A stretch of DNA of 29,164 nt from Chara braunii (Eukaryota; Streptophyta; Charophyceae; Charales; Characeae): the NCBI GenBank assembly GCA_003427395.1, contig BFEA01000254.1:1002422-1031585 (forward strand), written 5' to 3'. Positions 1-9,170 of this stretch are shown in pieces (positions within the stretch are counted from its first letter, which is position 1; each line of letters opens with the position of its first letter). The position numbers were made by a program, and so were the translations under genes. The notes beneath the pieces are model-generated. The model worked only from the letters and a program-made list of their open reading frames with translations, was not told where the DNA came from and did no database searches.

Positions 1-10
1 AGGTACAGGC

Positions 11-16
11 AAGAGC

Positions 17-51
<35 letters not shown>

Positions 52-58
52 CGAGAGC

Positions 59-117
<59 letters not shown>
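11..117. repeat. (GA)n microsatellite
   Basis: Almost pure GA dinucleotide tract with occasional AAAG and GCGA interruptions. It is simple sequence and has no coding meaning. Confidence 0.95.
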
Positions 118-133
118 GGGGGGGACAGGGGCT

Positions 134-340
134 GTGCCAAGCTGTTTCGTCGGAGTTGCACCGACTCATCAGGAGGCTGAGCCTCGACAGCCTAAGCAAC
201 AGCGAGTGAATCTTCCGCTAGAACATGGAAAGATACAGTGGCATGATGCCTGGCTGTTTCGTCGGGTCCCACCAACCCATCAGGGAGTTGCACCCCGACA
301 GTCATGGAGGGGGAGCAAAATCGAATGAATCCACCCTCTT
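134..340. repeat. Dispersed repeat with internal duplication (family B)
   Basis: Two related blocks lie side by side, 146-195 and 251-303. Both begin with CTGTTTCGTCGG and end with CGACAG. The first block is clearly related to 12898-12945, sharing GACTCAKCAGGAGGCTGA. Three occurrences in one window suggest a dispersed element, possibly a short retroelement. I see no clear RNA polymerase III box. An ambiguous base lies at 342. Confidence 0.55.
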
Positions 341-412
341 ANCTGACAAGGTGCGTTACCCCAGGTAAGTTTTTTCTGTTTTTTTTTTTTAATTATTGTT
401 ATTTCGTTTTCT

Positions 413-494
413 CCCCCTCTTTCCCGTTCTTGAGTCGTTAAGACTCGACCAAACTGGGAAAACAAAGGGGGCTGAAAACGAAGACTGCTAAAAA

Positions 495-534
<40 letters not shown>

Positions 535-1321
535 GAAGCAAACGAGGCAACTGCCTCGAGGACCAAAGAAACAGTCTTTTCGATTGTATGGGAGCAAGAA
601 GGGCTTCCACTTCATTTTGGGAAGGATAGTTGTGGCTGCGATTCTCAGATCTCACGGCTCACAGCGTGCGCGTGTGGGAAAGGGACTGAGGGAGTGAGAG
701 AGAGAAATGGGGTAGTCGTGAGGAGGAATTCCTACTCCTCCCAACCTGACAACTACCCTCCCCGTTTTCAGGGGAGGGCAAAGAAAAGTGAGGGGCAGAT
801 TGTTGCATGCAACTGCATGAACCTGACCGTGAAAATGGCCAGGCACATGCAGTTACATTAGCTTAATTTTTTTTTTCTTTTTGGGAGAGGACACTTGTCC
901 TCGCGTGGTGCTACCTCTGGCAGGAGCTGCCAGAGGTAACTGTCAGGCTCCCGTTTTTGCAGGGAGCCTGGAAACTTAAAGGTCACTAAGGAAAAGGCTA
1001 GATGCAGCCTTTTCCCCGATGTATCTGCCCTGGAAAAAGAGTCCAGATACATCAAACTGAAAGGGGCGGTATCTCTCCAACCCCTTATCAGAAAAAAAGA
1101 AAAGAAAAAGTGTTTTGGAAATGTCAGGACCCCAGCTATCTCGTGAAATTCCGAGATAGCTGAGGAAAAGAAAATAAAAATAAAAATGGGACAGTTAAAG
1201 AAACTGCCCCACACTAAGGCTGTGGCTGTGGTGCGTCCACAGTCAGCCCTGAATCCAGGCCAAATCAAGGGCTCACAGTGAGCCTGTGATTTTGCCTGGG
1301 GGCTGGAGTGACGTCCAGCCC
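413..1321. repeat. Hairpin-dense block: consecutive short inverted repeats
   Basis: About sixteen perfect or near-perfect inverted repeats follow one another with little space between them. Clear ones, left arm/right arm: 756-763/771-778; 811-819/846-854 with an inner stem 822-828/837-843; 887-893/896-902; 913-923/927-937 (11 bp, loop 3); 944-952/962-970; 990-999/1006-1015; 1018-1027/1044-1053; 1061-1066/1081-1086; 1133-1143/1152-1162 (11 bp); 1188-1196/1202-1210 (one mismatch); 1300-1307/1314-1321. Nested ones: 413-417/467-471 enclosing 421-425/456-460 and 432-436/442-446; 710-716/752-758 enclosing 720-725/735-740; 1218-1222/1244-1248 enclosing 1226-1231/1237-1242; 1255-1260/1294-1299 enclosing 1273-1278/1284-1289. 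Stem sequences all differ, so this is not one repeated unit. I see no credible protein frame. Function unknown. Confidence 0.8.
497..532. repeat. Poly(A) run, 36 bases
   Basis: Uninterrupted run of 36 A. It sits inside a larger inverted repeat, AAGACTG at 481-487 against CAGTCTT at 572-578, so it could also be read as the unpaired part of a hairpin. Confidence 0.9.
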
Positions 1322-1421
1322 TCCTCAGCCAATATAAAAAAGGCAGCTGCCCTCCAACTGCCACACAATTGCACTCATGCTGCCTGAGGCAACTTGAGGA
1401 GGAGCTGGAGGACTGCAGAGG

Positions 1422-1495
1422 AGCACCACGAGGAGAATTGGGCAGCCATAGCCAAGGCAGGGAACACTCTGCTCCCCTCTCCTCTAGCTGGTGCT
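1422..1495. repeat. Large nested stem-loop
   Basis: AGCACC (1422-1427) pairs with GGTGCT (1490-1495) and GAGGAGA (1430-1436) with TCTCCTC (1478-1484). The inner 40 bases can pair further. This continues the hairpin series immediately before the minisatellite. Confidence 0.7.
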
Positions 1496-1588
1496 GGTCC
1501 CACGGGACAGACCCAGTGGTACTGCGGGACTGCGGCAGTGCGGCTCTGTGAGATTTTGGCCTGGGGCCCAAATTTTACCAATTTTGGC

Positions 1589-1950
1589 TTACAACTTTTC
1601 CGCTATAGTGGGGAAGTGCTGCCGAAATTTTACAGCGGCGGCACCAGTTTTACTGCGGTAGTACAGAAGTGCTGCCGAAATTCTACAGCGGCGGCACGTG
1701 CTCTTACTACGGTGGTACCGAAGTGATGCCGAAATTCTGCGGCGGCAGCACGGTTTTTTTTCTACGGTTGTACGAAAGTGTTGCTGAAATTTTGCTGCAG
1801 CGACACGGGTTTTTCGGCGGTCGTGCGAAAGCGCGGCCAGATTTCTTGTGGCGGCAACTCCAGTTTTAACGGCGGTAGTACGGGAGCGTTGCTGGATTTT
1901 TTGCGGCGTAGGTATCATATTCTTGCAGTGACGGCGCTATTTTACGACAG
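1589..1950. repeat. Decaying 53-55 bp minisatellite, about 6 units
   Basis: Units start near 1613, 1666, 1720, 1774, 1827 and 1882, giving periods of 53, 54, 54, 53 and 55. The best conserved units open with GAAGTGCTGCCGAAATT and carry GCGGCGGCAC about 20 bases later; similarity decays to the right. Each unit can fold, because GTGCTGCCG pairs with CGGCGGCAC. Unit 4 has GTGTTGCTG against CAGCGACAC, so one C-G pair became T-A on both arms. The period near 54 produces repetitive open frames on both strands, which I treat as artefacts. Confidence 0.85.
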
Positions 1951-2094
1951 TAACTGCAGTATCTGTGCACTAAATGGAGGTGGGACGTTGACACAGTGGA
2001 GGTGCGTCAAAGCGGTGTTTTCATTTTCGAAGTGGCGTGAGGGTGACGCCGCGGAGACGCCGTGTTTTGAAGCCAAGTGGCGGTAACAGGGTAA

Positions 2095-2327
2095 CACTTC
2101 CTGAACATTGGGAAGTGATTGAGTGCCGAGAGGGTGCTTTGGCAGGCGGTCGTGACAAGAGAGTGGTGTCGATCACTTTGGTGATGACTGGGTACGACAA
2201 CCTTCTCGTCAGGTGAGCGAAAATTTTATACGGTCTTCTTGAGTGTACCGTTCAAACTTCACTCAAGGTCAGTTAACTTCATTTAGTTCCATTCACACCT
2301 GTGTGAATCCACACTTTGCCTGACCTT
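2095..2327. repeat. Second group of hairpins
   Basis: Inverted repeats: CACTTCC 2095-2101 with GGAAGTG 2111-2117; CTTGAGTG 2239-2246 with CACTCAAG 2261-2268; AAGGTCAG 2266-2273 with CTGACCTT 2320-2327, enclosing ATTCACAC 2291-2298 with GTGTGAAT 2301-2308. Stems of 7 to 8 bp continue the pattern seen before the minisatellite. Confidence 0.7.
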
Positions 2328-2630
2328 GTTATTTGAATGTTCAAAAGAAAAGGCAGAAGAAAGTCGTGTGAGTCATGCATGTGAATGTAGTTGTCTGACT
2401 TGAGTATGAGATTGTACTGTTTTCCTTTGAACTTGTTTTCTTTGCATGTTATGCAGGTAGGTAGAAGGGTGTCTGCTATGGAGATTGACTTTGCTTGTTG
2501 GAGAAAAAGAAAAGGATTGTCTCCTTTCTACCTTTCACCTGCCTGCTTGTCAAAAAGAACTTGTTGTTTAAAAAAAAAAAAATGTTATTCAACGTGTGTC
2601 GTAGAATGAATTCTATTGAAATAAAGCTAA

Positions 2631-2771
2631 TAAGGTCAAACAGATTTAGCTTTTTCCCAAGGATTGACGCATTCTATCCCGAATGACCTTATCTACGTAA
2701 ACCTGTCTAAATGATTCTCATTTTCTTTATCTCTTCTGATTTCTTTTTGTCTAAGTCACCCCGGGACTTAG
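2631..2771. repeat. Two further inverted repeats
   Basis: TAAGGTCA (2631-2638) pairs with TGACCTTA (2684-2691) and CTAAGTC (2751-2757) with GACTTAG (2765-2771). They may mark the right limit of the hairpin-rich stretch. Confidence 0.6.
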
Positions 2772-3853
2772 GAGAAATAAAAAATATATATATATGAAGG
2801 CTACTTGCGGTGGACGCATCTACTATCTCTAGGAAGTATCTGGGGCGGGGGTTCGTTGCTTCAGGAGTCGACCCTGTTATCGACCCAGAGTGGACCGTTT
2901 TACGGGGGGGTACTTGCCGATGCGGTGGAGACGGTCCGACTTCTGAGATCCGAGTCTTGCGCTCGGACGAGGAGGAGGAGTACCCCAGATCACTTCCTAG
3001 AGGAAGAGGCATGCTTCACGTCAAGCAATGCCCCTGATCAAGAATCACGTGCAAGCAGTTTGTCATCCAAAAGAATTGGAAATGGACGAAGACAGATATT
3101 CATCGAACCTTAGATCGGTGATAGGATGGAATGAATGACTTTGGCAACACGTCTGATCAAGTCAAAACTGAGGTTGTCCAACTACCATGTTGGCGACATC
3201 AATGTTATTTTCGATTAGCCGACTTTTCGTTGGCAGTTGTTTTGATTATTTTGTGGTATTTGACTTGAGGCGGCCGGATAGTTTTTGATCTTGTATGAGA
3301 TGATGATTTGTATTTTTTTCTTCATTTATCTTTTTATACTGTGAATATTTATTCGTGTCGGCTACGGTTGATTCCTTTTAATATAATTATAAGTATGGTT
3401 GTTGTAATTTTCGTTTGACTTTATGTTTAAGAGACTGGGATTAATGAAGGGTTTCACGCTTGGTTGAGACAGTCCTAGTCGACCGACGTCCGCTTCGTAC
3501 CTAGGAGATCAGCGCCCTGGGGGACGAACGGCGTTGAGTCTACTTGGCGTTAACCAAGTAACTCCTATACTGCAGCAAAACGAGCAAACGCCCTCAAGTG
3601 GCCTACCTCTGCGATTGCATCTAAAAACTTTCGCATGTGGGTCAGTAGCTCGGTAGGGATACGCCCCTAAGGATGGTGACAGCCCCTTAGGGAAGCAAGC
3701 TTATGCCCCGTGGGAACCTGTCCTATCGTAGGGGACCGCGGAATGTATAGCTGGCGCTAGAGCGGCGAAGGAGCGATGCAACCTCGTCCGTCTCGGCGGT
3801 TCGTGGAATGTTATGCGTCGTTCCCGAGTTGTCTCTCGAAGTTATGTTTTTGT
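2772..3853. other. No gene recognised
   Basis: The left part (2.80-3.12 kb) has short overlapping open frames on both strands with no family resemblance. 3.12-3.45 kb is A/T-rich. At 3665-3692 CCCTAAGG pairs with CCTTAGGG. This stretch lies downstream of the minus-strand gag and could be degraded element sequence, but I see no protease or polymerase motif. Confidence 0.4.
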
Positions 3854-5525
3854 TTAACTCTTGCGTGACGTGGCCGGGAGGGCCCTCGTTTTCACGTGAG
3901 GGCCGATGCGCTCGACAGCGTAACCAGTACGTTGAGGCTGGGAGGAGGAAGTGGATTGAAGACGGAACCGCATCCGGTGATGGGACCTAGCGGCCTCGTA
4001 AGCATGCGGGGCCGATGTGAACTCGTACCACCATAACTCAGAGCAGTACTCAAGGGGAAGGCTGGCCAAGAAACGATCAATGAGGGAAGCCTCGGGAAGG
4101 AACGCCACATTACAAATGAGGCGGGCATCCTCAAAGACTTGGATGTGGCGGTCCAGGCCAGCAGCGCCNCCNGAGNCGGACCAGCGTATCGACGACATGC
4201 TTGAAGGTGTAAGTCACGTCATGTCGGGCTCTGAAGCGATCCTCGAGGAACACCTGAAAATCCATGAAGGTCGGGATCCGACCCTCACGAACTGAGTAGG
4301 TGTAGAAATCCTCACAGGCGTCGAAAGGACCGCCATGCAGGCGCGTGGAGAGGTGAGTCACCCACGTGTCGAGTGGGGCGCCCATGAGCTGGAGCGTGCG
4401 GGTGGCAGATTGTAGCCACTGAGACACGAGTATCCTTGTACCATCATACAAAGCAATGTCTATCAAGCGGACGAGTGGTGCGCCACCGGTCTGGATGCGA
4501 GGAGATCGAGGAGCAGAGGTCTGCTCTACGGCTAAGTAGGTTGGTGCAGGTCCTGATGAAAGGGGCGCAGATGACTGTACGCCCGGGTCACATGGGGGAG
4601 CGGCGGGGGCAACAGCGGCAGGCTGCGAGGGGGCTGTTGTAGAAGAGGTCGCAGCAACCGAGGGAATAGGAAGAAGGTAGGATAGGGGTGGAGGGGGTGC
4701 AGGGCGAGGGAAGCAAGCCGGCATGGAAGGAAGGGTAGAGGAAGAAGGGGGTGCACCCGAAGGCGCGGCCACTTGTGAGGATAGGGGTGGCTGAAGGCGC
4801 AAGAGAGCGAGGTCGGCCCGGGTCTGGGCAAACTCGTCCTCGAGACGTTGAACGTAGATTGAGCGAGGAGTGGCAGGAGTAGACGCACGAGCGGCAGGGG
4901 GCATCCCATAAGGGGGAGAGTCAGGTGGCGCGGCGGTCATGCGAAGGGGGGAGAGAAGGGGCACCCGGAAAAGCTGAGAACACGGCAGCGGGTTGTGGTC
5001 CCATGGTCGTAGTGACCGGAATCTGAGCAGGTGCGCCCGTAGAGTGAGAGAGGGTCTGGCATGTGGCGGTCGTCGCGCTAAGAGCGTGGACGGCCACCAG
5101 AATGGTCGGGTCGGGGACGGCGGAGGAGAAAGCTCCGTCGTGGCCACCATGTCGGCGGACGGGGGGCCCGGACTGGGAGCCAGGGGAAGGGAGAGAGTGG
5201 GGAGAGGAAGGACGGTCGGCGTCTTGGAGTTGCCGCAGTCCAGCGGCAAGAGTCGCCACCTACACTTGTAAGGGCGCAAGGAGGGGGGTGAGTAGGGTGT
5301 GCAGATCCCCCTGGGGCTGATGGCCCTGATCCACCGACATGGGTATGGAGCCCGGTGCCGAGATCGTCGCCGCATCGGCGGCTTGTGACACGTCGTCGGC
5401 CATGGGGAGGTGACGGGCCGGACTGAAGGGGGCCAGAGGAGGTCCGCGTGAGCGGAGGGCGTAGGGAGGGCTCCAAGGTAGAAAGCGACGGGCGGCGCTA
5501 GTGAGTCTAGCGCGGACGCCTGCAA
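3854..5525 (-). pseudogene. gag: Broken gag of an LTR retrotransposon (Ty3/gypsy type)
   Basis: Gag proteins coat the retrotransposon RNA. The minus-strand frame 5525-4131 (464 codons) starts with a long Pro/Ser/Ala-rich part. From about residue 340 it contains a Retrotrans_gag-like region, including DIALYDGTRI, VSQWLQSATR and FLEDRFRARH. The frame shifts at a patch with ambiguous bases (4169, 4172, 4176) and continues in another frame (4198-3854) with LIDRFLASLP and the end of the domain. A second shift near 4920 is possible: frame 5259-4921 (start MATLAAGLRQLQ) reads more like protein than the long frame there. No zinc knuckle, protease or polymerase follows, so the element is truncated. 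The shift at the ambiguous bases may be a sequencing artefact. The family call rests on domain character only. Confidence 0.6.
3881..3904. repeat. Inverted repeat inside the 3' end of the gag frame
   Basis: GGCCCTC (3881-3887) pairs with GAGGGCC (3898-3904) across a 10-base loop. Confidence 0.5.
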
Positions 5526-5587
5526 AGGGGGAAGGGTGGCTCAGATCCAGGATGCCCGAATGGAAAGGGGGAAGTAGGGGGGTTAGG

Positions 5588-5660
5588 AGAACCCTAAACC
5601 TTATAAAAACCCTAAGAAAACCCTAAGAAAACCCTAACCGGAGTTTGAGTGGTTAGGGTA
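5588..5660. repeat. Telomere-like AACCCTAA repeats ending in a hairpin
   Basis: Four AACCCTAA-type words spaced 12 to 17 bases apart, embedded in A-rich linker. The last (ACCCTAACC, 5631-5639) pairs with GGTTAGGGT (5651-5659). It is degenerate interstitial telomere-like sequence just upstream of the minus-strand gag, not a real telomere. Confidence 0.6.
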
Positions 5661-6235
5661 GGGTACCGGTGACCTAATCAAGAAAATAAAATAGCAAGCA
5701 TGGGGGGAAGGCGGAAGGAAAAATAAATAAACAGTGAAATTTCGAAAGAAAAATAAAAATAAATAAATAAATAAATAAATAAAAAATAAAAATAATTAAA
5801 GAATAAGGAAACAAAATGTGAAGAGAGAAATAACATTTATTTTTTGGAATTTTTGGCAGCCTTTCCCTACCCCCCATGGGGTCAAGAATGTGCCAAGGGA
5901 AAAAAAAGACCAAGATAAGCAAACTAAGTTTCAAAGTGCCGCAAATTAAAAAAAAAAATCAAAAAATAAATAAAGAAATAATAAATAAATAAATAAGTAA
6001 ATGACGAGGTGAAGAGAAATGTAAGTGTCGGATTTTTCAAAAATTTCGGCAGCATTTCGTTACCCCCATGGGGTCGAAGTGTGCCGTCAAGAAGAAAGTC
6101 TAAGTAAAATGAGAAAATTTCGGCAGCTCTTCGTTACCCCCATGGGGTCAAAATGTATGTCGAAAGCAAGAATGACTAACTCCTAATCAAATTTAAAGAA
6201 ATTTAAATTTTTACAATAAATAAAAATAAAATAAA
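5660..6235. repeat. A/T-rich region with three copies of a GGCAGC...CCCCATGGGG motif
   Basis: A block of about 35 bp occurs at 5855-5890, 6048-6083 and 6122-6155: GGCAGC, a short pyrimidine-rich stretch, then a palindrome containing CCCATGGG followed by GTCRA. AAAT/AAATA microsatellite separates the copies (for example 5748-5800). If the gag belongs to the primer-binding site at 7275-7286, this lies in the 5' leader of that retrotransposon. Confidence 0.65.
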
Positions 6236-6690
6236 AGAAGGTGGGGAATGAGATAATTCGAATTTTTGGAAAAAGGAGGAAATATAAATAAAAAGAAAGA
6301 TAAAAAAAAAGAAGAAAAACAGAAAAATTTCAAAAGGGGGGGGGGATGAAAAAGTGAAGGAGAAAAGAGAGAAATAGGTGAGAGAGAGAAAAAGAGTGAA
6401 GGGGGAGATGGGGAAGGGTGAGAGAATGGGAGAGAAAGGGATAAGAAAGGTGGAGAGGGATCAAGAAGCAAAGAGATAAAAGGAAAAAGAAAAGGAAATA
6501 ATTTCAAATAAATGAATAAAATAGAGTAAAGTGGGTGGTGGGAGAAAGGTGGGGTGGGAAGAGGGGTATGAGTAGTGAGAGTGATTAGAAGGAAGTGAGT
6601 GCGGTAGAAGAGGAAGAAGTAGAGGGGGTGAGTAAGAGGAGAGATGAAAGGTAGAGAAAGTGGGTTAGTAGGGAGAGGGAAGAGAGAGGT
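6235..6690. repeat. Long purine-rich tract
   Basis: About 450 bases are overwhelmingly A and G on the plus strand, with short T interruptions. The complementary strand gives a low-complexity Ser/Pro/Leu/Phe frame that is not a gene. Confidence 0.75.
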
Positions 6691-7262
6691 GATACCTGGC
6701 CCTTGGTGTTTCCAAGGGCACAAGGTATACCAAGACTAGGAGCGTTTTAGTGTGAGCAGACCCTCACCACTGTAGAGCAGCCCCCTGATTAGAGGGTTCT
6801 TCAACTTCACTGCAAGCGGCCACGTGACACTGCAGATGGCCACGTGCACACAGGCATCAGCAGCCCCGTGGAGGGGAAGGGGGGGCAAATAGTTGTCTCG
6901 CCGCACGCTGCTCGCCGCTCGCAGGGGGGGGGGGGGGGGGGGGGGTAAATAGTTGTCGTGGCACTTCTTCAACATCAGCGAGCCACAGTATCAACTTAGA
7001 CTGTGGCTTTGACCAATGTGTTAAGGCACTGGCTACGCACACGCATGAGTGGCAGCTGCCCAGATTAGAACCCTGGCAACAGCAGCATCCCGGATCTTGA
7101 TAATAAATAATCTGGGAGTGGGGCGAGGCGGGGAACGTGGCGCGTGCGTGTGCGTGCACGTTTTTTCCGTCGTTTTTGCTGCAAAGGGCCGAAAAAGAGC
7201 CAAAAAACCCACTGTCGGGTTTTGGCAGTTTTCCCTGCTATGCCGTGTGGTGGGTGGAAGCG
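6691..7262. other. No gene recognised
   Basis: Apart from the G-run repeat this stretch holds short overlapping frames with no family resemblance. If the gag and the primer-binding site belong together, it is part of an unusually long leader or a nested insertion. Confidence 0.4.
6881..6957. repeat. G-run with 60-bp direct repeat
   Basis: GGGGG(C/T)AAATAGTTGTC occurs at 6881-6897 and 6941-6957, and a run of 22 G (6924-6945) leads into the second copy. The layout suggests a short tandem duplication whose G tract expanded. Confidence 0.7.
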
Positions 7263-7274
7263 GGGAACGTTCCC

Positions 7275-7286
7275 GCTCTGATACCA
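7275..7286 (-). promoter_or_regulatory. Candidate retrotransposon primer-binding site and LTR edge
   Basis: On the minus strand this reads TGGTATCAGAGC, the form complementary to the 3' end of initiator tRNA-Met used by many plant LTR retrotransposons to prime minus-strand DNA synthesis. One base upstream (minus strand) the sequence ends ...CCGCCACA, a plausible LTR end in CA; in plus orientation it starts TGTGGCGGACC at 7288. The orientation agrees with the minus-strand gag at 5525-3854. The other end of the LTR is not visible, and LINE sequence begins within about 80 bases. A perfect palindrome GGGAACGTTCCC (7263-7274) abuts the site. Confidence 0.5.
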
Positions 7287-7329
7287 GTGTGGCGGACCCA
7301 CCAGGTGTGGTGCTCCGCCTGGGATAGAG

Positions 7330-8806
7330 ATGGAGATGGAGGATGAAGTACTAGTCGACATCCTCCCCCTTGCGACAAACGCAGGCCAACACCTCGGCAC
7401 AAGCAGCGAGGTTGGATCTGCTCATGGACCCTCTGTGGTCCTATGTGCTCAGACTCTGGAGGACACGTGGTCCACAACAAAAACAGTCTTCCGACACATG
7501 GCACAACATATGGAGGCAGTCACTTTTCGGCGACCCCTATACCCTGGACGAGGATGGCAACTCCTTCTCGCTAACAACGAACTCACCCTGACTTACTTGG
7601 GCACAAAAAGGTGTTTTTACGGTAGGCGACTTGTGGGACCCGCACGAGGGAGACTGGGCCACAACTGACCAATTGCAGCTCAAGCTTAAATATGTCAAAA
7701 ATGTGGAGGAGAAAGTTGTCAAGTTGAGGGAGGCTCTCCCCCTAACATGCTGACTCTCTCTCAAGAATGGTACCTCGGTTTCATGTGATGATTGGGCGAT
7801 TAGGCACGCATATTTGCCTCTCCCACTCACTGTATATAGGGTTCAACAAAATGAAGAGGGTTTGTGCTTACTGGAAGCCTATGAGCTCGACCTGCCAGGA
7901 GCCAAATTTTCCACACTCACACGAAATGAAAACATGGATGGCAACGAAAGTTGGGTGGGCCTCATGCACATGTGTGTTGTAGAAACCACCAGGAGGGCAG
8001 CTTTGTGTACGAACCCACGATAGTGCTTGCCAGGTTGCCTTTTGATCTGGGGAATGAGAGTGGCCCAGAACGAAACCGATGCACATTTGGGACTGTATTG
8101 TCAAAGGGGGCTACAAAGCCTTGAGCCCACGGGTGACAATCGACCAACAACATCTCACAAATGGGAGCGAGACTCACTGATGGACCCACAATTGATGGAG
8201 AACTTGTCGTGAGCCAAGTACTCGAGATCATACCTACAAATCTCAAAGCCCTGCAGTGGAAAATCCTCCATCGCTATTTTCCCAACCCTGACTAGCTAGT
8301 GTCAAGAACATACCTTGAACAAAAGAGCCTGTTGTCTCCCATTTGTACCTATTGTGGCAGGTCGACTCTACCAGCTCAGGCAACATTTGAACACTGCCTG
8401 TTGGCCAGCCCGATGGTCACCCGATTGTGGCCGTGGTGGGACACACTGTTCCACTCCCTGATGGGCTGCCATATATATCCCATGAGATATTGGCCTCCTG
8501 CTGCTCGGCAAGAACCAACATTTGATGGCACAATGGTCTCTCGTCACCGCCAACCTCTTCTCATACGTGAGACTGCAAGTTCTTATGTCGGCCTGGAGAG
8601 CTAGATGTTCCTTTCAACAGAAAAGCCACCAATTTGGATTGCAACAAGTGCAGCAAGTCATGGAAGAGGAGATCAAATCAAGAACCTATGAAGCCTGGAA
8701 ATTCTTTATCAAGGATCATTGGAAGGAAAAAGACCCCCCTGTCAAGGAAGTCATCCGGGAATCCTACCAACAGCTATGGCAGGACACGCATAAAATATTT
8801 TCTTAA
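7330..8806 (+). pseudogene. Decayed LINE 3' part with RT zinc-binding domain
   Basis: Remains of the C-terminal end of a non-LTR retrotransposon ORF2 (zf-RVT type). Fragments lie in several frames: about 7370-7591 (DPLWSYVLRLW), then a region reading GDLWDPHEGDW near 7626-7665, then 8242-8604 with LKALQWKILHRYF and CTYCGRSTLPA, and 8522-8806. The 8242 frame has an in-frame TAG at 8293-8295 where the sister copy (14592-13657) has Trp. The sister pattern C-x2-C...E-H-x4-C is kept except that the last Cys is replaced by Ser. No poly(A) tail is evident after 8806. It is dead sequence, and the retrotransposon edge at 7288 may have cut its left side. Confidence 0.7.
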
Positions 8807-9170
8807 CTAGAAGTTGCCCACAACATATGATGGGAGCCATGGAGGAGATCAGAGTCATCCTATGACGCGCAACCTCAAGCCCTGTGCTGTGTTTCGTTCG
8901 GAGTGCTAGGTGTGCGGAAAGAGGCCCAGAAAAACAGCAAGATGGGGTGTGCCAAGGATTTTTGGAAATCGAGTGTGGGGACACAGACGAAACTGAAATC
9001 CCCTGTGTTGGTCCGATGAAGTAAGCCGATCGTTTTTCGCGCGGCGCGGACTGCGCGCGCGGAAGTTTGGCGCGCGAGGGGAGAGAAATACAAATTCAAT
9101 CCAGAAAATATTGTCGGACTTCCAACTCGGCTACGGCCCGTCGTTTAGAAAAGAAAGGTTTCGGCACGTT
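8807..9170. other. No gene; CpG-rich patch at 9040-9085
   Basis: Probably LINE 3' untranslated remains followed by a GCGCGC-rich patch. No coding frame is supported. It is the downstream flank of the minus-strand frame at 9171-9695. Confidence 0.4.

Noticed and set aside
858-1571. 237-codon minus-strand open frame
   Set aside because: It runs straight through the succession of hairpins and into the minisatellite, has poly-Ser and Phe-rich stretches and resembles no family. I treat it as a chance frame.
1589-1918. Repetitive open frames on both strands of the minisatellite
   Set aside because: A period near 54 (divisible by three) keeps frames open automatically; unit lengths of 53 and 55 break the phase.
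6211-6723. 170-codon minus-strand frame rich in Ser, Pro, Leu and Phe
   Set aside because: It is the complement of the purine tract and has no domain character.
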